From positions 1,116,001-1,180,000 of the forward strand of contig JAMXDE010000017.1 of NCBI GenBank assembly GCA_026770025.1: 64,000 bases of DNA. Direction: 5' to 3'. The stretch comes from Craspedostauros australis (lineage: Eukaryota > Bacillariophyta > Bacillariophyceae > Mastogloiales > Achnanthaceae). The notes under the pieces are model-generated. The model did no database searches and was not told the DNA's origin. It was given only the letters and a program-made list of their open reading frames with translations. The first letter of the stretch is position 1, and the number at the start of each line of letters is the position of its first letter. This document shows positions 35,090 through 44,690 of this stretch, piece by piece. The translations under genes were made by a program, and so were the position numbers.

Positions 35090-38000
35090 TTACCAGCCCA
35101 TGATTTTGGATCGTAGGTATTCGAAGACTGCGATGGACAATCCTTTGGTGAAGATGTCTGCAAGCTGCTCCGGAGTGGCGATGTGCTGGATGCAAATGAA
35201 ACCTGCCTTGACCCAGTACCAAAAGAAATGCCACTTGGTCAGAAAATGCTTGGTGCGCGCGGTCGGCTGGTGATTGGTGGCTAGAGAAATGCAAGCTTGG
35301 TTGTCCTCGAAGACAGTGCACTGGAGGTTGGTGTGCAGCGGCATGTCGGTGCCGGCGTTATTGATCACTTGGCGAATGAGCTGTTGGATGGGAATCAATG
35401 TTCGCATTGCCAGGGAGAGAGCGGCGTATTCGGACTCCATTGTGGATAACGCGATCTCAGTTTGGAGTTTCGACTTCCAAATGAGAGGGCATCCACCCAA
35501 TGTGATGAGATATCCCGTGCGTGATTTCACCGACACTGGATCTTTGCTGTCCTCACGTTGGTAGAGGCCTGCGAAGTCAGCGTCCACGTAGCACTTGAGA
35601 TCGAGTTGCCCTGTAGGGCGAACGATGGTGCCCATGGTTTCAGTGTGCTTGAGATAGCGCATGATGCGCTTGATCGCTTTGGCATGTGATCGGCGGGGAT
35701 CGTGTCCGAAGCGAGCGACTTGGGAGACTGCGAAGGCGAGATCGGGACGAGTGTTCGTCGTGAGGTAGAGCAACATTCCGACAACAGAGCGGTAGTTCCA
35801 TTTCTCGTTCATGGCTGGTTCATCCTTGCACTGTCCGAGTGCGAGTTGGGTAGTAGGTACCGGACATGGATTACAGTTCGACATCTTCGTTGTCTCCAGG
35901 ATCTTTTTGATCAATCCTGGCTGTCGGAGATGAACTACATCCGCTTTTGGATCGCGGCAGAGTTCGATCCCCAGGAACTCGGTGAAGCTGCCTTCCTGAG
36001 TGAGCTCGAACCCAAGTTCACGCATTGATGCAATGAATTCGTCGGCATCCTTCTTGGTCTTGGAGGCAATTCCTGCATCGTCAACGTAGAGAACGATCAT
36101 GATGTTGCGCTTGATGAACAAGCATTGCTCTTGGTCGCAGGCTGTGAAGCCAACTGTGATTAGAGCTCGTATGAGGTGCTCGTACCACAGGCGCGGGGCG
36201 ATCGTCAATCCGTAGAGACTTTTGCAAAGTCGGAGACAGGTGTTGGGTCCCTTGCTTGACTTGAAGCCGCGAGGAAGGTGAAGATGAACAGGCTTGTGGA
36301 TGGAGGCCTGCACGAAGGCGTTGGTGAAGTCGATTGACGTGGTTGTCCAACCCATCACGATGGATGTGCTCAGGAAGATGCGAACCGATGACCAGGCCAC
36401 GACTGGTGCGTAGGTGGATTCATCCTCATTCATGAGGTCTCCGCGGCAACACCAGCGACCCTTGTACTTCTTGATAGTACCATCTGGTAAGCGCTTGCGA
36501 CGGAAGACCCAGGTCCCTGGGAAGATTCGATCATTGACGACGTCGGCCTTTTGAATTTCTTCCCATGTTCCCTTTTCGGTAAGTGCCTTGATTTCCTTTT
36601 CGGCTGCCTGCATCCACTCGTCCTTGTTGTCGTCGCGAATTGCTTCGTCGAAGGAAAGGGTATCAGGGTCATTGCTGGATGCCTTGTACGTGGATGAGCG
36701 TTCGGCGATATCCAAATCGCCACCTGTTGCGAAGTAGCTCATCATGTGTCCATCAACGTAAGTTGGGAAGTTTGTCGAGTCTCGTTGTGGTTCGATGATC
36801 GAGACAGCGTAGGCATGCTGTTCGATGTTAGCCCACTCGTGTTCTGGAATGCATGTTGCCGTGTCCAGGATGGACGATGGGTCAACTTCAAGTGTCGATC
36901 CGATTTTCTCGGAGACGCGCGTTGCTGGAGCCACCTTGAGAGGTGCCGTGTTGGTCTCGATCATCCCTTGGACAAACTTCTCGACTTCGAATGCACTTGG
37001 CTGTGGCCATGGCCCTGGACGAATCGTCGTTACTTGACGACGGAGTAGTTCGAATGCGAGACGATAGCGATGATTCTCAGAGATGGCGTTCCACACGGAG
37101 CGAGTCCTTTTGAAGAATGTGTTTCCACTGATTCTGGATTCGGGAGGAAGAAAACCCTTCATCATCAAGTATTCCGGATCCTGATACGACCATGGCTCTG
37201 GTTTGGCCGATGACATGTAGTCAAAAGCATCGAAGCTGGGGTTCATGATGCCGGTTCGTATGAAAGCGCTCAGTCTGTTAACGAATTGGCCGACGGCGTA
37301 GTCAGTCGCTTGTCTCCTGAGGTCGTCGCAACGAATCTCGCAGTGAAGGTCGACTTCGAAGTGTCTCTCCATGTCCGCGTAGAAGTCCTCGTAGACGTCT
37401 TGGAATGGCGTTGGTCCTTCTTCGACCATGTCGTCTGGATCCGGCTGCCACCAATCGGCCATGTTGATGCTTGCTTCTTCTGCTTTAGCCGGCTTTGGGG
37501 TGAACGTTGGAAGGACGATGTTGGTTGGTTGTGGATTCAACGTATTGAATCGACCTCGAAGTCTGCGCAACAAGTAGTGAGCGTCCACCTTGAATTGATG
37601 TAGGTCGATAGAGAGAGAGTCGCTGCCTTCGCGTTGGAGAGGTTCAATTGTATGTAGGCAATCGACAATAGCTTGTGAGAATGTTATGATCGACGACGAG
37701 TCGGGGTGCAATTCCCTGGGTGTCATGGCCTGGTCAATCTCTTCCAAGGTAGCTACTGCGGGGCAGAAGTAGTAATCGTCGGTGTCCTCGTCGTCCAACC
37801 AGGCTGCTTTGCCTCCCAAACGCGCGTACGTGAATCGCTTTGGTTGTTTGCGACTTCTCGTGCTTCGAGGTCTTGATGGCGTTGACTCGGGCTTCGGCGT
37901 GGTAGTTGTCGTGGACTTAGTATCAACTGAAGTTGGAGCTAAAGGTGGTAATGGAGTTGCCTGTCCTGAAATTGGCGACTCTCGGAGAGGTGAACTCAAT

Positions 38001-41000
38001 TGCGGTTGAAGTGTTCGCTGATCCGGTGACTCTATAGTAGAGTCAGGTACCGGGGACTCATAGGGAGCTCCCTCTGTCGAAGACATTTGCTTGTTGGCTC
38101 CCTCTGAAGCTGGCATCGGAGGGGCGAGAGTTTCACTCATGAGATCCGGGATCTGTTGTGTCGTTGGCTGCGACTCTTTCGCCAATACCTGTGGCGCTCT
38201 TTCACGGATGGTTCGTTGGTTTCGCGTTTCAGTTATCGGTGGTGGAGTATTGTCGTCATTGCGTTGTAACCGGTTGTGGTCTCGCGTGTCTGATGCGAAG
38301 ATGTCGTCCTGCTCCATTGATTCCACATCGTCGTCGTCGAATGGGTATTGAAAGGTGGTATCACCGAACATGCGAGTCCATTCTTCCGATTGATAGCTTG
38401 GAAGTTGCTTCAAGTCGGTAGCAATCGTTGCGAACCAGTCATCGAATACAACATGGAACTGAGGTGTGATTGAACCTGTCCGTGGTGATAGGACCAAGGG
38501 TACGGTTGAGGCATGCTTCGTGGAGAGACCCATGTTCACGTATCTCTCTCCTCTTGGTTCCCATCGGGGTATTTTGCGCCCGTCGGCCAATGCTTTGTTA
38601 AGGACATAGACTGGACTACCCCACACGTGCAGGTTATGAAGTTGCTTGAGGGGGAGACGAATGCGTGATAGAACATCGTAAGGTGTGAGGCCTGTGGCGG
38701 GGTTAGGCACGCGATTGTAGATGTACGCGGCATGCACTACGGCCATTGGCCACAGTTGAGCGTCGAACATCGTTGGCCAATGAATGCTTTGATGCATCAT
38801 CATGGTTCGGGCCATTGATACAATTGTTCGAATGCTTCGCTCGGCGATTCCATTGTGGTGATGTGCGCCTACGCCTGCGAATCGATGGACTTGATGGAAT
38901 ATCTCAAGGTGTTTGGAGTATTCGGGCGAGGTGAAGGTGGTAGCGTTATCCGATAGATATGATCGTACGGGGACCCCCACATCACGACACATCAGTTCGA
39001 ACCGTTCCTTTGCTTCGAGGGTGGCGTGCGTAGTCAGCGCTGCCACAGGTTCCACATGGATGTATCCTGATGCGTGGTCGACGAAGATGGCTCCGCCTTT
39101 GTACATTTCATTTGGGTCGCTTTTGCCTCGTCCTGAGAAGAGGCGTCCTGGCGTTCGACCGACGAAATGGTCCACTGATACCTGTTGTCCTGGGAACAAG
39201 TGATCGGTGCGCAGAACTCCTTGTTTGTCGCGAATGACATGTTGGGTTATTCCTGGTGAAGGTCGACGATGCAGTTTTCCGAATTGACATGCGGCGCAGA
39301 GCGGGAGGCTCGTGACTTTTGCCGCAGCTGTGTGCATCTTTCTAGACGATTCTGACCCAGTGAGTGCACCCGAACGCAGCAGGAACTTCACTCGACTGAA
39401 GGATAAGTGTCCGAGACGATAGTGCCACCGAAGAAGTTCCTTTTGTGGTTGGGTGAGGTTCACGTTGTGGTCGGACACGGTAGAGACGATGGACGTTAGT
39501 GCAGCTGGCACATCATGGATGTTGTCGGCGCTGTAGCCGACGGATGTTGGCAGCCTTGTGGACTTCTTGTAGTTCGCTACGATTGCATTGCGATCGTCGT
39601 TTCCCAGGATTCCGCTGAGTTTACAGGAGGACTTGTCGAATACGATCGTTTCGCCCTGATACTCTTCAAGGAGACTGGATGTACTGATTAGCTTGACCTT
39701 TGATTCGGGAACATGGAAAGCAGGCAGTTGCAATTTGCGAGGGCTTCCAGTTACATCAAGGACATACCATTCGACGGTTCCCAACGCATTCACTTGGATT
39801 TTCTTGAGGAATCCGTTGAGAAAGGTCGGTTTTGGTGGAGGACTTGGAGTAGAACAGAAATCGTTGAGGTCATTTGTCACAGAGATTGACGCTCCGCTGT
39901 CCCATACGAGTTCGAATGGAACATCAGGCGAGAGATAACTCTCAGCCTTGGCTGGGGATGCGAAAGCGTTGCGATTGGAGAAGTAGGAGGCTAGACCTTG
40001 TAGAGTGAGTAGTGCTGGCATGTCATTGTCACATTGTTGTTTTTGATTTCGATCATACATCAAGTCGATTCCGCGAGTTGGGTACAAGCTCCAGAGGTTT
40101 CGTGAGATGGATGAGGTGCGACCTTCCTGGCGGGGCAATTTTGCAGTCGTGAATGGTTGGTTTTTACCATAAGTGGAAGTTTTCGACTGGTTCCGGTAAC
40201 GACGTTTTGATCTGTGATTGCGAGTTTTGGTCCGAGTTTGGGGACGCCACACACTTTTTGTTCGTGGGGAGTTCACTTTCGACACGTTCACAGTTTTGGG
40301 TCCATCTGGGTCAAGGCTTTCCATCACGAGATCGTAGAGACTGCGTTTCACAGCTCCATTGAAATGTGTGGGACGTTTGTGCACTTGCTTGAACCGTTCC
40401 TTGACTCGTGCCTTGTTATAGGCTAAATCAGTAGAGTTGATTAAGTTGGGTCTTCGTGGAACGTTCGTGTGGAGGAGGAGTAGAGTTACGGCGATTAGCA
40501 TCCAGGCATTAGCTGCCACGATGTACCACCCATACTCTACTCCGATGGTGATGACTTGGAGTGAAGCGAAGAGGAGAACCGTTCCAACGATGCTACCGAA
40601 GTAGTTGAAAGAGGTGCAGAGGTTCCTTATGAGGGACCACCAGGTGTCTTCGTCTTGGCTGGAGGCGGCTGTGAAGCATGTCCAGGCAGCCATGTCGATG
40701 GAGAGGTTTTCTTGTTTGGGAACGTTCTTGCCCTTTGCCTTCGCCTTGAACTTGAAGTTGTCCTGGTGGCTCTCGGTGTTGTGCGAGAGACGCCAGCGTC
40801 GGCACTTGGCGCACCACATGAACGTCTTGTCGTTGACAAGCTTGCGCTGTGGTTCACCGGGCTTGGGAGCTTTGGACGACCAGCCCTGGCCGGCGTTGCG
40901 TTTGGCGTCGCGTTCCTTGGGCTTCTTGGAGTTGTTCCTCTTTCCGTCGTTCTTGGAGAAACCCTTGTGTTGCTCGAGGACGTTGGCGCTTGGGTTTTGG

Positions 41001-42334
41001 GCGACGTTGCTAGCGTACGAGTACTTGGGCACGTTGCTGTCTCTGGTACGCCTGATGGCATGCCAGCGATTTCCACGTACTTCGTTTTCGTACGACGCCT
41101 CGGCCTTGTTGCAGATTGCCATCCATGTGAGATCTTTTGCGGCAAGCTGGGGGCGAGCGTACTCGTATGTGAAGACGGGGAGACGCATGAGGATTTCCTC
41201 AAGGCTATCCTTCATCACATAGAGAGGACGTCGGTACTGTTCACCAGACCGGATCTGTCCTCCAGCCTGTAGGAAGGCATCGAGGATCGTTCGGAGGAGA
41301 CGGAGGTCGAAGCGACCGGCGTCGTCGAGGCGCTTGCAAAGAGCACGGAGGTGGACTGCCATGAGTCCAACGTTCTCGTTTGGAAAACGTCTGCAGTTGA
41401 CTTCGCGGATCTTGGCTGCGAGGGCGTCTTGTTCATCCAAGGAGTTGGCTGAGTTGCTGTTCATGAACTCAACGAAGAGAGTGATGAAGTTATCGTGGAA
41501 CTTCTGCTCAATTCGGTTCATGAGCTGGTCTTCGAGGGTTGGATCAAGACTATCACGGAAGAACGCTGAGGCTGTCTCGTTGTTCTGGACGTCGTAGTGA
41601 TCCCACTTCAGATGGAACTCTTCAAAGTGCTTGGTGGCATCTTCAAGAGTGAAGGCGGCTGGTGAATCCAGGACGCAAGTCATCCCTGACTCTGCGTTGG
41701 CGTCAGCAATGTACGCCATGGTGAGGAGTCCGGTTCTTGCCATGTGATTTCGCACCAGGCGGATGAACTGCTGGATGTTCCCTCCCTTCTTGAACTTGTC
41801 GGTGAGTCCTTGCTCTCGCTTGGACTGGTTGGTGGAGTCAGCACCGTTATGGAGGATTCTCTGTTGTTGAGAGTTAGTCCACCTGGTGTGTGACTCGTCT
41901 TGGAGGCCGGTCCAATGTCCGTTTGGTGCGCCTGCGGTCCAGGGCACCCAGTTGCGTCCTTGCTTGAGGATACCTCCCATGATGGGAACGGTTGGTTTCC
42001 CTGAGAGGTCGTGGTCGTCGTCTTCGCTATCCTCTTCTGACTTTCGGCTCTTCTTGGGCATGGGAGTTCCCATGTCGAAGATACTGTCGTTGAGGAAGGA
42101 CTGGTCCGTCCGGGTTCTTGTGTCGCCAGCGGAACGGCTGCGCTCGAGACCGGGACGGCTTGGGGTCGTAGTGGCTGTAGCTGCTGCTTGGGCAGTGGCT
42201 ATAGCCGCATTTGCTGCTTCTGCAGCGGCTTCGGCCGCCAACGTCGCCTGTGTGAGGCGGGCGTTTTCGACCGTGATCGCTTCGAGCTGCGCTTGCAGCT
42301 CTTCCAGCGTGGCAGGGGTTGTCTCTTCCGCCAT
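35090..42334 (-). CDS. Copia gag-pol polyprotein
   Basis: 2,414 residues in one frame from ATG at 42334. Gag region 1 to about 500 with an Ala-rich coiled start, then a zinc-knuckle variant CAKCRRWRLSHNTESH near 508-523. Residues about 576-624 form two strongly hydrophobic helices, unusual for Copia. Protease DSG near 808 (VWDSGASIS). Integrase: HYRLGH and CAACQFGKLH zinc site near 967-1022, catalytic Asp in SVDHF, Asp in YLSDN, Glu in NGIAERS. Reverse transcriptase from about 1890 with SIDFTNAFVQA, SLYGLTIAPRLWYEHL and LYVDDAG. RNase H with CYVDADFAG, STMESEYAAL and FEDNQA, to the end at KIMGW. All catalytic residues are present, so the element looks autonomous. Confidence 0.97.
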   Translation of the reverse strand: MAEETTPATLEELQAQLEAITVENARLTQATLAAEAAAEAANAAIATAQAAATATTTPSRPGLERSRSAGDTRTRTDQSFLNDSIFDMGTPMPKKSRKSEEDSEDDDHDLSGKPTVPIMGGILKQGRNWVPWTAGAPNGHWTGLQDESHTRWTNSQQQRILHNGADSTNQSKREQGLTDKFKKGGNIQQFIRLVRNHMARTGLLTMAYIADANAESGMTCVLDSPAAFTLEDATKHFEEFHLKWDHYDVQNNETASAFFRDSLDPTLEDQLMNRIEQKFHDNFITLFVEFMNSNSANSLDEQDALAAKIREVNCRRFPNENVGLMAVHLRALCKRLDDAGRFDLRLLRTILDAFLQAGGQIRSGEQYRRPLYVMKDSLEEILMRLPVFTYEYARPQLAAKDLTWMAICNKAEASYENEVRGNRWHAIRRTRDSNVPKYSYASNVAQNPSANVLEQHKGFSKNDGKRNNSKKPKERDAKRNAGQGWSSKAPKPGEPQRKLVNDKTFMWCAKCRRWRLSHNTESHQDNFKFKAKAKGKNVPKQENLSIDMAAWTCFTAASSQDEDTWWSLIRNLCTSFNYFGSIVGTVLLFASLQVITIGVEYGWYIVAANAWMLIAVTLLLLHTNVPRRPNLINSTDLAYNKARVKERFKQVHKRPTHFNGAVKRSLYDLVMESLDPDGPKTVNVSKVNSPRTKSVWRPQTRTKTRNHRSKRRYRNQSKTSTYGKNQPFTTAKLPRQEGRTSSISRNLWSLYPTRGIDLMYDRNQKQQCDNDMPALLTLQGLASYFSNRNAFASPAKAESYLSPDVPFELVWDSGASISVTNDLNDFCSTPSPPPKPTFLNGFLKKIQVNALGTVEWYVLDVTGSPRKLQLPAFHVPESKVKLISTSSLLEEYQGETIVFDKSSCKLSGILGNDDRNAIVANYKKSTRLPTSVGYSADNIHDVPAALTSIVSTVSDHNVNLTQPQKELLRWHYRLGHLSFSRVKFLLRSGALTGSESSRKMHTAAAKVTSLPLCAACQFGKLHRRPSPGITQHVIRDKQGVLRTDHLFPGQQVSVDHFVGRTPGRLFSGRGKSDPNEMYKGGAIFVDHASGYIHVEPVAALTTHATLEAKERFELMCRDVGVPVRSYLSDNATTFTSPEYSKHLEIFHQVHRFAGVGAHHHNGIAERSIRTIVSMARTMMMHQSIHWPTMFDAQLWPMAVVHAAYIYNRVPNPATGLTPYDVLSRIRLPLKQLHNLHVWGSPVYVLNKALADGRKIPRWEPRGERYVNMGLSTKHASTVPLVLSPRTGSITPQFHVVFDDWFATIATDLKQLPSYQSEEWTRMFGDTTFQYPFDDDDVESMEQDDIFASDTRDHNRLQRNDDNTPPPITETRNQRTIRERAPQVLAKESQPTTQQIPDLMSETLAPPMPASEGANKQMSSTEGAPYESPVPDSTIESPDQRTLQPQLSSPLRESPISGQATPLPPLAPTSVDTKSTTTTTPKPESTPSRPRSTRSRKQPKRFTYARLGGKAAWLDDEDTDDYYFCPAVATLEEIDQAMTPRELHPDSSSIITFSQAIVDCLHTIEPLQREGSDSLSIDLHQFKVDAHYLLRRLRGRFNTLNPQPTNIVLPTFTPKPAKAEEASINMADWWQPDPDDMVEEGPTPFQDVYEDFYADMERHFEVDLHCEIRCDDLRRQATDYAVGQFVNRLSAFIRTGIMNPSFDAFDYMSSAKPEPWSYQDPEYLMMKGFLPPESRISGNTFFKRTRSVWNAISENHRYRLAFELLRRQVTTIRPGPWPQPSAFEVEKFVQGMIETNTAPLKVAPATRVSEKIGSTLEVDPSSILDTATCIPEHEWANIEQHAYAVSIIEPQRDSTNFPTYVDGHMMSYFATGGDLDIAERSSTYKASSNDPDTLSFDEAIRDDNKDEWMQAAEKEIKALTEKGTWEEIQKADVVNDRIFPGTWVFRRKRLPDGTIKKYKGRWCCRGDLMNEDESTYAPVVAWSSVRIFLSTSIVMGWTTTSIDFTNAFVQASIHKPVHLHLPRGFKSSKGPNTCLRLCKSLYGLTIAPRLWYEHLIRALITVGFTACDQEQCLFIKRNIMIVLYVDDAGIASKTKKDADEFIASMRELGFELTQEGSFTEFLGIELCRDPKADVVHLRQPGLIKKILETTKMSNCNPCPVPTTQLALGQCKDEPAMNEKWNYRSVVGMLLYLTTNTRPDLAFAVSQVARFGHDPRRSHAKAIKRIMRYLKHTETMGTIVRPTGQLDLKCYVDADFAGLYQREDSKDPVSVKSRTGYLITLGGCPLIWKSKLQTEIALSTMESEYAALSLAMRTLIPIQQLIRQVINNAGTDMPLHTNLQCTVFEDNQACISLATNHQPTARTKHFLTKWHFFWYWVKAGFICIQHIATPEQLADIFTKGLSIAVFEYLRSKIMGW

Positions 42335-42469
42335 GATGGATAGCAGGGACTTCTCGAGTAGTCTTCGGACGTCGAGGGGATCGATCTGTTTACCTTCTCT
42401 TGCTCTTGCTCGACTTCACTTCGTTGAGAAGGTGTGCACTGAAGTTCGATGCAGGTTTTGAGAGGCTCG

Positions 42470-42687
42470 TACTCGGTCAGCGAGTATGGTTATAGCTTGC
42501 TTTAGCAGAGGCTACTGAAGTTCGACCTTGGGTCGCTTACCTTCAGCTGGGACTTTTGTCCTCTTGAGTGGCTCGGTTTTCGAGCGTTGGGAGTCTGATT
42601 TCAAATCAGATGCATGCGATGAGGACTGTGTCCTTTGTTGAAAGCTCGGTCTGCGAGCTGTGCCTTTTGGCTTGGTCTCAGAGAGAC
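42470..42687 (-). promoter_or_regulatory. Hairpin-chain leader of the Copia RNA
   Basis: At least nine perfect short inverted repeats lie in a row in the untranslated leader between primer-binding site and gag. Examples: TACTCG/CGAGTA at 42470-42486, CGACC/GGTCG at 42523-42535, GCTCG/CGAGC at 42571-42585, TCTGATTT/AAATCAGA at 42594-42610, AGGAC/GTCCT at 42622-42634, AGCTCG/CGAGCT at 42643-42659, GTCTC/GAGAC at 42675-42687. Three share the stem CTCG/CGAG and a five-base loop beginning GT on the + strand. Role (packaging, dimerisation or translation) is inference. Confidence 0.65.
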
Positions 42688-42747
42688 TCTTGCGATCGGT
42701 TGGCAGAGGAAGATGCTCGGTGGGGTTGATTTGAGAGTATTTGGCAA

Positions 42748-42762
42748 CCACTCGCAGCTACC
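42748..42762 (-). promoter_or_regulatory. Primer-binding site
   Basis: Minus-strand GGTAGCTGCGAGTGG follows the 5' LTR directly; with the last LTR base it reads TGGTAGCTGCGAGTGG, complementary to a tRNA 3' end CAGCTACCA. The implied A1:U72 acceptor pair is the hallmark of eukaryotic initiator tRNA-Met, the usual Copia primer. The tRNA itself is not in this window. Confidence 0.7.
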
Positions 42763-43449
42763 AGTTAGGATTCGAGCGTAGGCGTCGAATCGGTGGAGAA
42801 TGTCTCGTGAATCTGCCGGCTTCGGGATAGCCGTGTGATGCAGTTCAAGAGAGAGGTGTGCTGGTTGAAGAGTTATAACTGTAACGATGAGTAGAAGAGT
42901 GCTTTGAAGCTAATCTTTGTCTGTGTTTATTATGAGTTAGCTTGTGGTGTTAATAGGGTGAAGAAACGATGTCACACAACTTGGTGAGACCCTGCACTGA
43001 TGTACTTGGTTCAGTGCTACAGGGTATACTGTCATTACAGCGCCTTGCTCTCCACACACGTAGATACACTGCAGTGTAGATCATGGCAGATGGCAGTGAC
43101 GACCATGAGGCAGTGGCTGTGGTTGGAGCTGGCTCTCGGATTCCATTGCTTGAGTTGAAGCAGGTTGGATACACGCGTTAAGACTACGGCAGTGGTGCAG
43201 TAGTCATCAGCATGGAGGGAATCGAGGTATGTTGTAGTAAAAGGATCTGAGGAGCATATAGTTCCCAAGGTGGAATGTGAGTCAGGTCGGTCATGGTTGA
43301 GTCATGATGGATTCGTGAATGGAGGAGAGAAAGGAGGAGAAAAGATTTGGTGGTCCATCAGGACGGAAGATTTCGCGCCAAAACAGGAATTTCTCCCATC
43401 AGGTTGATACCGTGTTCGGTATTAGTCTGTCCCTCATTGAATCTCAACT
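42763..43449 (-). repeat. 5' LTR of the Copia element
   Basis: 687 bp, no difference to the 3' LTR seen in a line-by-line reading. It carries the promoter for the minus-strand transcript. Confidence 0.97.
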
Positions 43450-43454
43450 TCCTG

Positions 43455-44690
43455 CAAAAAACGGTCAAAGACATTCACCCATCCGTGACTGAAATCATCT
43501 TCCAGAGCGATAACGCGTGTTGTTTCGCCAGTCATGAGCACATCGCGCTCATCACATCGGTACTCAACAAGAACCTTGCGACACGAAAGGCGGCCAAAAT
43601 CATCGCATGGATCTACACAGAGGCCCAAACTGGTAAGAGCATGCTGGACACCCACTTCGCGTACATCACCCGTGTACTGCGAAAATACGTGCAAAGTGGA
43701 CGCAACATCAAGACCCCGTTCCAACTCTTCCTTGCGCTGAAAGCTGGTAACATCGCGGGTACCACCACGGTACTGGTCAACGCGTCATCCCTCCAAGGCA
43801 ACATCACCACGCTTCCTGGCGCACCAAAACGACGATTCCGCGCGAACGGACAACAGGTACGTCAAACTCACGAGGTGAAGTATGACGATGACCAGGCGCG
43901 GTTGGTGGCTGCATCTGGTATCACGGAAGACGTCGTGGTCAAGAGCACCGAATGGGATGGCTGGATTGTCAACGAGCTGGGTGTCCTCGAGGACAGAACG
44001 TTCACGTCCGACAAGCTGCCGATAACGTCCGAATCGTTCAGGAAGACGGACAAGACGCGAAAACTCGGGCGCACAGCGGCGGAGAGCAAGGGGCTGGCGT
44101 TCGGTAAAGCCATCGCAGACGGACAACAACATCTACCATCCGATCACACCACAGTGCTACAAGACCAGACCGCGGAAACAGAACACCCACCACTCGCAGT
44201 ACAAGGCTGGGCGAGCAAAACAACGCGCAAACCAGCGGAACTACCAGACTACATCGCGGACAAGTTGAAGAACATCAGTGAAGCGTCCGCGAAGGACCCA
44301 AAAAACAGACCATCCGAACACGAAGCACACGAACAATTGATGGACGACAACAGGACCAAAACTGACTGGTACGTACAACTGCACGCAAATCCCATGCGCG
44401 TGAAAGCGTCGCTGTCTGCAGCGTACAACGCCAAACAACGCAAGGACAAGAAGGAGGCCTCTCTCATCAAGGCGGAAACCAACACCAACACCAACCCAAC
44501 AAGCACAGCAACAGCATCTGTAATCGTGGCGACCCACAATGCGCCAGCTGCAACAGAGGAGGAGCAGAGAGAAGAGGAGTTGCAGAGAGAAGAAGAGGAG
44601 CTGGATCATCAGATGTGGTGTGATGCTGACACAATCAAGGCCAACACAGAAAGTGAGGCTGTGTTGGATGATGGGACGGAAATTTTGTGA
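43455..44690 (+). pseudogene. Element B transposase-like gene, 3' part
   Basis: 411 codons continuing exactly in frame from 34318 after one copy of the TCCTG duplication. Begins QKTVKDIHPSVTEII and contains the second and third presumed catalytic residues (FQSDNACCF and YTEAQTGKSMLD), ITTLPGAPKRRF, GWASKTTRKPAEL and the acidic tail ending VLDDGTEIL. The two parts together would be 1,176 residues. No stop or frameshift other than the insertion, so B was probably intact when the Copia element arrived. Confidence 0.85.

Larger units (their letters stand above)
34319..43449 (-). mobile_element. Copia-superfamily LTR retrotransposon, complete, inserted in element B
   Basis: 9,131 bp with two 687-bp LTRs that appear identical by eye. 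The 5-bp target duplication TCCTG is at 34314-34318 and 43450-43454. The order protease, integrase, reverse transcriptase, RNase H in one frame makes it Copia type, as in the CoDi elements of diatoms. The 5' LTR is on the right. A primer-binding site and a polypurine tract border the LTRs exactly. LTR termini are AGTT and AACT, not the usual TG and CA. Identical LTRs, an intact frame and a clean duplication point to very recent insertion. Confidence 0.97.

Noticed and set aside
42594-42610. tRNA-like anticodon hairpin in the Copia leader
   Set aside because: The stem TCTGA with a 7-base loop looks tRNA-like, but no T-arm consensus or acceptor stem surrounds it; better explained as one of the leader hairpins.
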